The notes beneath the pieces are model-generated. The model was not told where the DNA came from. It made no database searches and saw only the letters and a program-made list of their open reading frames with translations. A stretch of DNA of 64,000 nucleotides from NCBI RefSeq assembly GCF_026723865.1, contig NZ_CP113529.1, positions 1,922,001-1,986,000 on the forward strand. Reading direction: 5' to 3'. The translations under genes were made by a program, and so were the position numbers. Every line of letters begins with the position of its first letter. Position 1 is the stretch's first letter. This DNA is from Mycobacterium sp. Aquia_216 (GTDB taxonomy: Bacteria > Actinomycetota > Actinomycetes > Mycobacteriales > Mycobacteriaceae). Shown in pieces: positions 26,274-33,552 of the stretch.

Positions 26274-27890
26274 TTACATTGAGGGAGTGAGGATTCCGTA
26301 TGACCGAATTGCTTTGTAAAGTGTTGTGCGGCTGATACCCAAGGTCTGTGCAGCAGCTTTCTTATTCCCGGAGGACGTGCGGAGAGCATGTACGATCGCG
26401 TCGCGCTCGGCCTGCTCGATGGGGCTAAGCCGACGTCGAAGTCCGCAGCGATAAGCCGCGGGCAAGTCATCGACGGTAATGTCGCCCGCGCGGCGCGCGT
26501 GTGCCACCCTGGTGATAACTGCATTGAGTTCGTGAAAGTTGCCCGGCCAGTGGTGAGCCGCCAAAGCCTCTAAAGCCTTTGGTGTGAAACGCATCTGAGC
26601 GCCGTTGTGGAAGCCCTTCAGAATGTTGTGGGCCAACGCAGGAATCTCCGCACGCCGTTGCCGGAGGGGAACCAATTCGATCGTGTCGTGGCTTTGGGCG
26701 GCTAATGCCGCATGCGCTGGGCCAAGGCCAGCCGGTGGGCTGCTCGTGAATATGACACGGGTGGGGGTGGACCGCAGCCGCTCGGACACTCGGGCGATTA
26801 ACCGTTCTGGAAGCACGTCAATCGCTTCTATCACGACTGAGCGATAGGTTTCGTGGACTGCTTCAGAGAGTCGGCGCGCCCACTCATGCTCACCGATGTC
26901 GAAGATGTCTCCCGCTTCGAACCAGCATGCGGATGCATCGGCGACCTGGTGCGCCGTGGTGGTCCTGCCGGACCCAGGCTCCCCGGAGATAAGTGTCCAC
27001 GCCGGGTCGAGGCGTCGGCCGTTCGGGGGCCACTGGGCCGGCTCAGACCGCTCCGGGCTGAGCGAGAAGACCGCGGCGTCGGTGCCCGGAATCGGGTTGA
27101 TCGAAGCGATTACCCTCTGGCCCGAACACAACTGGATATGCCTGATCAATTCCGTGTTGTCGACGAAATCGAGAGATATAGCACGTAACGTCGCGTGATC
27201 AGTCGCTTCAACTATCTGCATCGCAGCGGCGTTGGCCAAGAAGATGTCTTCGCCAACCGCGATCACTGGACGTGATCTCTCGTGTGCTGTTGTTTGTCTA
27301 AAGGTGCTAAATACGCACTTTTCGGCTTCACACGTCTGATCCAGTAGACGCTCACCAATCTGCCGGGCAGAACGCCGGACGAGCGATGCTATGAGCGGAT
27401 TGTCGTGTTCCTCCAGGCACGTGATGTCCAAGACACCCTCGATGCGCTGAGTTACCGGGTGAATAATCGGTTCGCCGTAACAGCTGAATCTCTTCAGCGA
27501 CTCGATATAGTGCTCCTCGCCGCGCACCGCCAAGCCTTTTCGTATCTCAAGGGCCGTTGCAATGGAATTCGTTCCCGTAACCTCCTCACGAAAAATACGG
27601 CCCGCTATAGCGCCCCCGGCTTCTAGCAAGGTTTGGATGGGCTTTTGGCCATACCGAAGGTCGGTCAAGGTCCCCTTGCGGTCCGCGAGCAGGACCGCAT
27701 AGGGGCTTCCCACGAGCTCAGCAGCTATCTCATCGACTACTGGTCGGGAGGCGAGTATGAATCTGCTGCCCAGGTCCACCGCCTCGATTTCGGTATCAGC
27801 GACAGACGCCGATGGACGCAGTCCGGTCATCGCGACGCGCCGCCACGAGGTGGTGATGATCGACCGCACCGAGCACTCTTCTGTGCTCAC
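26274..27890 (-). CDS. AcoR-type transcriptional activator (GAF, AAA-like, Fis HTH)
   Basis: Protein of 538 residues. An N-terminal GAF-like sensor (GGAIAGRIFREEVTGTNSIA, FSCYGEPIIHPVTQRIEGVL), a central AAA-like region with a Walker-A-like SGEPGSGRTTTAHQV and the C-terminal-of-AAA segment HHWPGNFHELNAVITRV, and a Fis-type HTH (GNKKAAAQTLGISRTTLYKA). This is the plan of AcoR/MimR activators. The sigma-54 contact loop GAFTGA is not visible, consistent with mycobacteria lacking sigma-54. Such regulators control acetoin, glycol or alkane/alcohol use. It lies opposite the fadD and near an ADH remnant, so it may once have governed alcohol oxidation. Confidence 0.82.
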   Translation of the reverse strand: MSTEECSVRSIITTSWRRVAMTGLRPSASVADTEIEAVDLGSRFILASRPVVDEIAAELVGSPYAVLLADRKGTLTDLRYGQKPIQTLLEAGGAIAGRIFREEVTGTNSIATALEIRKGLAVRGEEHYIESLKRFSCYGEPIIHPVTQRIEGVLDITCLEEHDNPLIASLVRRSARQIGERLLDQTCEAEKCVFSTFRQTTAHERSRPVIAVGEDIFLANAAAMQIVEATDHATLRAISLDFVDNTELIRHIQLCSGQRVIASINPIPGTDAAVFSLSPERSEPAQWPPNGRRLDPAWTLISGEPGSGRTTTAHQVADASACWFEAGDIFDIGEHEWARRLSEAVHETYRSVVIEAIDVLPERLIARVSERLRSTPTRVIFTSSPPAGLGPAHAALAAQSHDTIELVPLRQRRAEIPALAHNILKGFHNGAQMRFTPKALEALAAHHWPGNFHELNAVITRVAHARRAGDITVDDLPAAYRCGLRRRLSPIEQAERDAIVHALRTSSGNKKAAAQTLGISRTTLYKAIRSYGILTPSM

Positions 27891-28469
27891 GGTTGTCCCT
27901 CGGGTCTACTCGAGCGACGTGCGTCGAATCCCCGATCGCGACAACATCGCTTGAACGGAACCAGATTTGGACGGCGCCTCTGATCGCAGATGAAAGCTGC
28001 GACGCCACTTCTTCGGAAGATATGCACCACCCGCGGTGCGCTCATCTGCGTGCTAAGGCGCTGGACTGAACGAACACCTATGCGGCGGCGCGCTGGGTGT
28101 GGGTACCAGGGTTTGGCAGGCATGCAATATGCTGTCATATTGACGATCGTAACGTAAACGTGGCATACTTCAACTCGTGGTCAGACATTCGTCGGTTCCG
28201 GCGTTTCTCCGCTTCCCCGAGCCTCGGGGGGCCGATACGCCACGTCCTACGTCGCGACGGAACGGTCCAATTGAGAGCAATCATCTTGCTGTGTAGCGCG
28301 CTCTGCGGTGTCGTGGACGATGATTTGAACCGCGGAGGAGATGACGGCGGCGACCTGCTCGTTCGGGTGGCTCGGTCAGGGATTGGGCCATGCGTCGGTC
28401 CGGTAAGACGCGCGGCTTCGTCTTTTGAGCTACGACTCACGCCCGCCCAAACCGCACCGAGGAGACGGA
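27891..28469. other. Regulatory gap before the alpha/beta hydrolase
   Basis: No convincing gene. The stretch contains the conserved promoter block at 28134-28169 and, seven bases after its -10 hexamer, a GTG at 28177 opening a 39-codon frame (VVRHSSVPAFLRFPEPRGAD...) that ends at 28296. I cannot tell whether that frame is translated. The distance from the block to the hydrolase start is about 300 bases. Confidence 0.45.
28134..28169 (+). promoter_or_regulatory. Promoter/operator block shared with the 39.0 kb divergent promoter
   Basis: TTGACG at 28140-28145 and CATACT at 28164-28169 are 18 bases apart. The 23 bases 28134-28156 are identical to the reverse complement of 38989-39011, and the similarity continues through CGTGGCAT to the -10. 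The arms GTCA-TAT-TGAC form the core of an imperfect palindrome. Confidence 0.7.
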
Positions 28470-29276
28470 ATGCCTGATCTAGCCACGCAGGGAGCTACGT
28501 TGCACTACCAAGTCGCGGGCGAGGGGCCTCCACTGGTTCTCGTCCACGGCGCATCGACGGATCACTCCACGTGGGACTGCGTCGTCGATGACTTGGCGAG
28601 CGACCACAGGGTGATCACTTACGACCGTCGTGGCTACGGACGGTCGCACCATCGGCCGGTTCGGGATAGCAGAATCCATGCTCGCGATCTCGCGGTTTTG
28701 CTCAAACAAGTTGCGCAGCAGCCAGCGAAGGTTGTCGGTTGGAGCGCGGGCGGCAACATAACGCTTGTGGCGGCAGTAGACAACCCAGAACTGTTCTCTG
28801 CCGTGTGCGTTGTCGAGCCACCTTTTCATGGACTTCGCTACGCTAATATGCCGGCTTTGCGGACCGCGTTGCGCCTCAAGATAGGTCAAGTGCTGGGTCG
28901 TCGAGTCGTCGGTTTAGAGGCATTTTACAGGTTTGCGACATCCCTGCGTTCCGGCGGAAACGGCTATGACGCAGCAGGTGACGAGCTACGCGAGTATCTT
29001 CTGAAAAACTCCGGGCCAGTTTTCGCCGAATGGGGCAACCCGTATAGCACCTTTGCCGAATATTTGCCGGCCCGGGCTGTTGTTGACTTACCGGTGCCGC
29101 TGACGTGGTTGATTGGTGCGGAAAGCTTTCCGTGGTTCGCAAATCTGCGGAATCATGTCGCTCGCCGTCGGCCCGACCTTCGTCTCGTGGACATCCCCGA
29201 TGCCGGGCATCTTACGCACGTGGAGAATCCCGATGGATTCGCCAAGGCGGTGCGCGCGGCTCCGACTCTCCCGTGA
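28470..29276 (+). CDS. Alpha/beta-fold hydrolase
   Basis: Protein of 268 residues from ATG 28470, with GGAGACGG upstream. Oxyanion-site LVLVHGAST, nucleophile elbow GWSAGGN (S92) and the His region DIPDAGHLTHVENP are intact. YDRRGYGRSHH follows strand 4. The fold covers esterases, C-C bond hydrolases and thioesterases, so the substrate is open. Its promoter block is shared with the anthranilate-type operon at 39 kb, which suggests that it acts on an intermediate or precursor of that pathway. Confidence 0.85.
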   Translation: MPDLATQGATLHYQVAGEGPPLVLVHGASTDHSTWDCVVDDLASDHRVITYDRRGYGRSHHRPVRDSRIHARDLAVLLKQVAQQPAKVVGWSAGGNITLVAAVDNPELFSAVCVVEPPFHGLRYANMPALRTALRLKIGQVLGRRVVGLEAFYRFATSLRSGGNGYDAAGDELREYLLKNSGPVFAEWGNPYSTFAEYLPARAVVDLPVPLTWLIGAESFPWFANLRNHVARRRPDLRLVDIPDAGHLTHVENPDGFAKAVRAAPTLP

Positions 29277-29512
29277 CCTGTTGTGACGCACTCACTCTGG
29301 GCGACTCAATGGTCTTCTTGCGTCCAGGCGGCAACGACGATGCACACCGTGACATGCATGCAAGGGCTGCTGTATCAGCTCTAGCTCATGGGTTAAGTGG
29401 GTTCGCGCGTAGCAACGAGCTGAGAGGGTGGGTGCCACGGCTGCGCTCTACGGATCCAGTCCGTCTGCTATCCGTCGGCAAGTGACGTCGCCTGTATCGG
29501 TATGGTGCTTAT

Positions 29513-30412
29513 ATGACGGCAGGAGATCAATCGACTCGTACCGGTGGCGGCCGGGATGGTCGCGTCGCCCAGTTGATCATCACACTTTTTGGCCTCTACG
29601 CCCGCGCCGAGGGGAACTGGCTGTCGGTGGCTTCTGTGGTCGCCCTCATCGGTGATCTGGGCGGTGATGGTCAGGCCGCGCGATCGGCAGTCTCCCGATT
29701 GAAGCGGCGCGGCGTCCTTCTCAGCGAACGCCATGGGGGTGTCGCGGGCTACTCGGTTTCCGCGTCGACGTTGGAAGTGCTCGCCGAGGGAGACGTGCGG
29801 ATCTTCGAGCGCCGGAGAGCAACCGTCGAGGACGGATGGGTGGTGGTGGTGTTCTCCGTGCCTGAATCCGAGCGCGACAAACGACATTCTCTTCGATCGA
29901 GCCTCACCCGACTCGGCTTCGGCACCGTGGCGCCGGGCGTGTGGCTGGCGCCGGGAAACCTTGCGGACGAGACGCGGCATGCCCTGCAACGCAGAGGGTT
30001 GTTTGAGTACGTCGACATTTTCCGCGGTGAATACCTCGCGTTCAGCGACCTTCGATCAAAGGTCCACGTTTGGTGGAACCTGGAAGAACTCGCCGAGTTG
30101 TACGCAGAGTTCCTGCAGCGCTATCGCTCGGCACTATATCGGTCGTCGGCCGAAGGGTTCAGCTCAGAGGAAGCGTTTCAAACGTACGTGCAGATGCTGA
30201 CGCAGTGGCGTCAGCTTCCGTACCGCGATCCTGGCCTGCCGCTATCGCTGTTGCCACCGGCATGGAATGGTGAGGCGGCCGGTGAGTTGTTCGGCGAGTT
30301 GAACAAAATACTGCGCCCCTTGGCGCAGAAGCGCGCCCTGGAGGTCATCCACGGAAGACGTGTCAGAACCGATGCGCCGCAACCTCGTCACCGCAAGTCG
30401 TCTCCTGCCTGA
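29513..30412 (+). CDS. PaaX-family transcriptional repressor
   Basis: Protein of 299 residues. The winged-helix N-terminus reads LFGLYARAEGNWLSVASVVA then GQAARSAVSRLKRRGVL. The central PaaX domain reads WVVVVFSVPESERDKRHSLR, LTRLGFGTVAPGVWLAPG, and the C-terminal domain YVQMLTQWRQLPYRDPGLPL and LLPPAWNGEAAGELF. PaaX repressors sense aryl-CoA thioesters such as phenylacetyl-CoA. It converges on the catabolic operon (12-base gap to the acyl-CoA dehydrogenase stop), so it most likely controls that operon in response to an aryl-CoA such as 2-aminobenzoyl-CoA; the ligand is inferred. Confidence 0.88.
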   Translation: MTAGDQSTRTGGGRDGRVAQLIITLFGLYARAEGNWLSVASVVALIGDLGGDGQAARSAVSRLKRRGVLLSERHGGVAGYSVSASTLEVLAEGDVRIFERRRATVEDGWVVVVFSVPESERDKRHSLRSSLTRLGFGTVAPGVWLAPGNLADETRHALQRRGLFEYVDIFRGEYLAFSDLRSKVHVWWNLEELAELYAEFLQRYRSALYRSSAEGFSSEEAFQTYVQMLTQWRQLPYRDPGLPLSLLPPAWNGEAAGELFGELNKILRPLAQKRALEVIHGRRVRTDAPQPRHRKSSPA

Positions 30413-30423
30413 GTTGAGGCCGG

Positions 30424-31581
30424 TCAGCGGAATGCCGCGATGCCGGTCAGCGCTCGCCCGATACTGAGAGTGTGCATCTCCTCGGTGCCCTCGTAGGTCG
30501 AGACGGTCTCCAGGTTGTTCATGTGCCGCATCACCGAGTGGTCGAGAGTGATGCCGGCTGCACCGAGCACGGCGCGTGCGGTGCGGGCGACTTCGAGTGC
30601 GGAGCGAACGTTGGCGAGCTTGCCGTGGCTGATCTGCTCAGGGGTGATGCAGTGCGTGTCCTTGAGCCGGCCAAGTTGGACGGCGGTCAGAGCGGCGTTG
30701 GAAACTGCGATCGACATGTCGACGAGTTTGCGTTGAGTGAGTTGGAACCCGGCCAGCGATTTGCCGAATTGTGTTCGGAGGAGGCTGTATTCGAGGGCCT
30801 CGCAATAACAGGCCCTGGCGGCTCCGACCGCACCCCACAGGATGCCGTACCGCGCCTCGTTCAGGCAGGATAGTGGTCCCTTCAGGCCGCGGACTTCCGG
30901 AAAGACCGCCGTGGAGGGCAGCCGGACGTCGCTAAGGGCAAGCTCGGCCGTAACGGATGCCCGCAGGGACAGCTTGCGGCCGATCTCATGCGCTGCGAAG
31001 CCGGGCGTATCGGTTGGTACGACGAAGCCACGGATACCCTGATTGGTTTGCGCCCACACGACCGCGACATCCGCAATCGTGCCGCTCGTGATCCACATCT
31101 TCGAGCCGTTGAGTATCCAATCGTCACCGTCAAGCCTCGCGTTGGTGCGCATAGAGCTAGGGTCGCTGCCCGCGCCGGCTTCAGTCAGTCCAAAGCAGCC
31201 GATAGCCTCGCCGGCCGCCATCCGCGGGAGCCACTCTTGGCGGTGATCCTCGGTGCCCCAACGGTGGATAGCGAACATGGCGAGTGAACCTTGGACCGAA
31301 ACCAGACTGCGCAGTCCCGAGTCGATTGCCTCGAGTTCCCGGCATGCGACGCCGTAGGCGGTGGCCGTTGTGTTCGCGCAACCGTAGCCCGTGAGATGCA
31401 TGCCGAGCAGCCCAAGCTTTCCGAGGGCCGGAACGATTTCGGTCGGGATCTTGCCCGCCTCGTACCAGTCCGAGATATACGGCGCGAGTTCGGCTTTCGC
31501 ATAGTCGCTTACGGTCTGGCCAATGGTTCGCTCGTCGTCGGAGAGCAGGTGGTCGCTTTGCAGGAAATCGAGGGGGTCCAT
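30424..31581 (-). CDS. Acyl-CoA dehydrogenase, glutaryl-CoA dehydrogenase-like
   Basis: Protein of 385 residues from ATG 31581, which shares its A with the TGA of the upstream gene; a GAAAGGAC site precedes it. FAD/substrate motifs GCFGLTEAGAGSDPSSMRT and WILNGSKMWITSG are present. The C-terminal ARAVLGAAGITLDHSVMRHM and STYEGTEEMHTLSIGRALTG carry the catalytic Glu and match the GcdH subgroup best. GcdH oxidatively decarboxylates glutaryl-CoA to crotonyl-CoA. Last gene of the minus-strand catabolic operon; a dicarboxyl-CoA step late in ring degradation is plausible. Confidence 0.85.
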   Translation of the reverse strand: MDPLDFLQSDHLLSDDERTIGQTVSDYAKAELAPYISDWYEAGKIPTEIVPALGKLGLLGMHLTGYGCANTTATAYGVACRELEAIDSGLRSLVSVQGSLAMFAIHRWGTEDHRQEWLPRMAAGEAIGCFGLTEAGAGSDPSSMRTNARLDGDDWILNGSKMWITSGTIADVAVVWAQTNQGIRGFVVPTDTPGFAAHEIGRKLSLRASVTAELALSDVRLPSTAVFPEVRGLKGPLSCLNEARYGILWGAVGAARACYCEALEYSLLRTQFGKSLAGFQLTQRKLVDMSIAVSNAALTAVQLGRLKDTHCITPEQISHGKLANVRSALEVARTARAVLGAAGITLDHSVMRHMNNLETVSTYEGTEEMHTLSIGRALTGIAAFR

Positions 31582-32408
31582 CACTGTCCTTTCCACGCTG
31601 GTGGGCGGCGGGCGTTGAATGCCGCGTGGAACTCGGCGTGGTCGTCCGTGGTCATCAACAGTGCTTGGGTCATCGCGTCAAGTTCCATCGAAGACGAGAG
31701 CGACATTTCCAGCTCGCGCGTCAACAACGACTTGGTCTGCGACAGCGCCAGACTCGGGCCGCTGGCCAGCCTGTGGGCCAGAGCGGTCACCGTATCGTCG
31801 AGCCGATCGTCGTCGACAAGCTGTGAGACAAGCCCGTAGCGGTCGGCGGTCTCAGCATCGATTGTGTCGCCCAGCATCAAAAGCTGGGTGGCACGGCCGA
31901 AGCCGACGACACGGGGGAGTAGGTAGGCCGCGCCCATGTCACCTCCGGAGAGCCCGACCTTGGTGAAGAGGAAAGCAAAACGTCCCGACCGGCCCACGAT
32001 CCGAAAGTCCGCTGCCAGTGAGATGACCGCGCCCGCTCCTGCCGCGATGCCCTGAATTTTGACGATGATGGAGATCGGACATTCGCGCATGGCGCGGATG
32101 ACGTCGCCGGTCATTTTCGTGAACTGCATCAGTTCGGCGGCCTTCATCGTGATCAGCTCGCCGATGATTTCGTTGACGTCGCCTCCACCGCAGAACGCGC
32201 GCCCCTTGCCCTGCATTACCAGAACCTTGACGCCGCTATGGTGCGGTAGTTCCGCGATAAGGTCGCGTAGGTCTGCGTAGCTCTCAAACGTGAGTGGATT
32301 CAACTTCTCGGGACGACGCAGCGTCACGGTGGCAACGGGGCCCTCGATTGCGAAGTCGAAGTGTTTCCAGGTTGTCGTCAGCGGGACGGATGCTCTGAAC
32401 CGGGTCAC
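31581..32408 (-). CDS. Enoyl-CoA hydratase/isomerase family protein
   Basis: Protein of 275 residues from GTG 32408, overlapping the preceding stop by 4 bases. Crotonase oxyanion motifs GKGRAFCGGGDVNEI and KIQGIAAGAGAVISLAADFR are clear. The usual first Glu is replaced in AGAGAVISLAADF, and the second site is FTKVGLSGGDMGAAYLLPRV, so both hydratase glutamates are missing. That pattern fits isomerase, ring-opening or hydrolase members rather than a simple hydratase, with an Asp (GGD) available as acid/base. It therefore may catalyse a special ring step in the pathway. Confidence 0.85.
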   Translation of the reverse strand: MTRFRASVPLTTTWKHFDFAIEGPVATVTLRRPEKLNPLTFESYADLRDLIAELPHHSGVKVLVMQGKGRAFCGGGDVNEIIGELITMKAAELMQFTKMTGDVIRAMRECPISIIVKIQGIAAGAGAVISLAADFRIVGRSGRFAFLFTKVGLSGGDMGAAYLLPRVVGFGRATQLLMLGDTIDAETADRYGLVSQLVDDDRLDDTVTALAHRLASGPSLALSQTKSLLTRELEMSLSSSMELDAMTQALLMTTDDHAEFHAAFNARRPPAWKGQ

Positions 32409-33550
32409 GGTGTCGCCCTTTCTCTGAACAACTCGCGGGAGATGATGGAGCGCTGCACTTCTGATGCGCCTTCGTAGATGCGGGGAGCGCGGACATCGCG
32501 ATAGAGGTGCTCCAGTAGGTGACCACGCCGCAGGGCGTACGCACCGTGGAGTTGGACGCACTCGTCGACGATGATCTGCGCGGCCTCGGTGGCGAATAGC
32601 TTGGCCATCGCTGCGCGCCGGGTAATTTCGCTGCGGGAGGCACCGGCGTCATAGGCGCGTGCGGCGGTATAGACGAGCAGCCGAGCGGCCTCCAGCTGGG
32701 TGGCCAGGTCAGCGAGTCGGTGCGCGATCGACTGCTGAGCCGCCAGTGGTGCGCCGTACGCATGTCGGTTGGCGACGTGTTCGAGGGTGACGTCGAGAGC
32801 CGCCTGTGCCATCCCTACGGCGAAGGCACCCACGCTGGGGCGAAACAGGTCGAGGGTGCGCATCGCCACCTTGAACCCTGCGTCGACCTCGCCGAGGACG
32901 TCGGTTGGTTCGACGCGGACATCGTCGAAATGAAGCTGGCCGATTGGGTGCGGTGAAAGCAAGTCGAGGTGCTCGCCGGACAGGCCGTCAGCATTGCCGG
33001 CGACGGCGAACGCCGTGACGCCGCGGGCGCCCGCGTCCGGCGTTGTTCGGGCGAACACGGTGTAGACGTCGGCTTCCGGCGCGTTGGAGATCCACATCTT
33101 CTCCCCGCGCAATCGCCAGCCATCGCCGTCGGGGGCCGCGGTCAGCGCGAGAGCGGCTGCGTCAGAACCAGCCTCGGGCTCGGTTAGTGCGAACGCCGCG
33201 ACCGTGGTGCCGCGCACCACCCCGGGAATCCACCGTTCGACCGTCTCGCGTCGGCCGGACTGCAGGATCGGGTAGGAACCGAGACCTTGGAGGGCAAGCG
33301 CGGTCTCCGCCCCGGTGGAGACACCGGCAATGGTCTCGCGGAGCAGGCACAGCCGCATCGCCGCCGCAACGGTCGGGGGCTCCTCGGCCAATCCGCCGAA
33401 CAAGTCGCGAAGCAGCCCGCGGCTACCCATCTTCGCGAGGAGCGCGCGATTCACGTTGCCTTCGTCGCGCTTGTCGACCAGTGGCAGCAACTCCCGCTGT
33501 GCCAACTCACGTACCCGCTCTGCGTATGCGCTTTCCTCAGCGCTGAGCAC
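32405..33550 (-). CDS. Acyl-CoA dehydrogenase
   Basis: Protein of 381 residues from GTG 33550 (AGGAAGG upstream), starting just after the stop of the monooxygenase gene; an in-frame GTG at 33583 would overlap that gene. FAAFALTEPEAGSDAAALAL-type and WRLRGEKMWISNAPEADVY motifs bind FAD and substrate. QSIAHRLADLATQLEAARLL and CVQLHGAYALRRGHLLEHLY then RAPRIYEGASEVQRSIISREL complete the fold. It probably introduces a double bond into a cyclic or opened CoA intermediate. Confidence 0.85.
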   Translation of the reverse strand: MLSAEESAYAERVRELAQRELLPLVDKRDEGNVNRALLAKMGSRGLLRDLFGGLAEEPPTVAAAMRLCLLRETIAGVSTGAETALALQGLGSYPILQSGRRETVERWIPGVVRGTTVAAFALTEPEAGSDAAALALTAAPDGDGWRLRGEKMWISNAPEADVYTVFARTTPDAGARGVTAFAVAGNADGLSGEHLDLLSPHPIGQLHFDDVRVEPTDVLGEVDAGFKVAMRTLDLFRPSVGAFAVGMAQAALDVTLEHVANRHAYGAPLAAQQSIAHRLADLATQLEAARLLVYTAARAYDAGASRSEITRRAAMAKLFATEAAQIIVDECVQLHGAYALRRGHLLEHLYRDVRAPRIYEGASEVQRSIISRELFRERATP

Positions 33551-33552
33551 GG

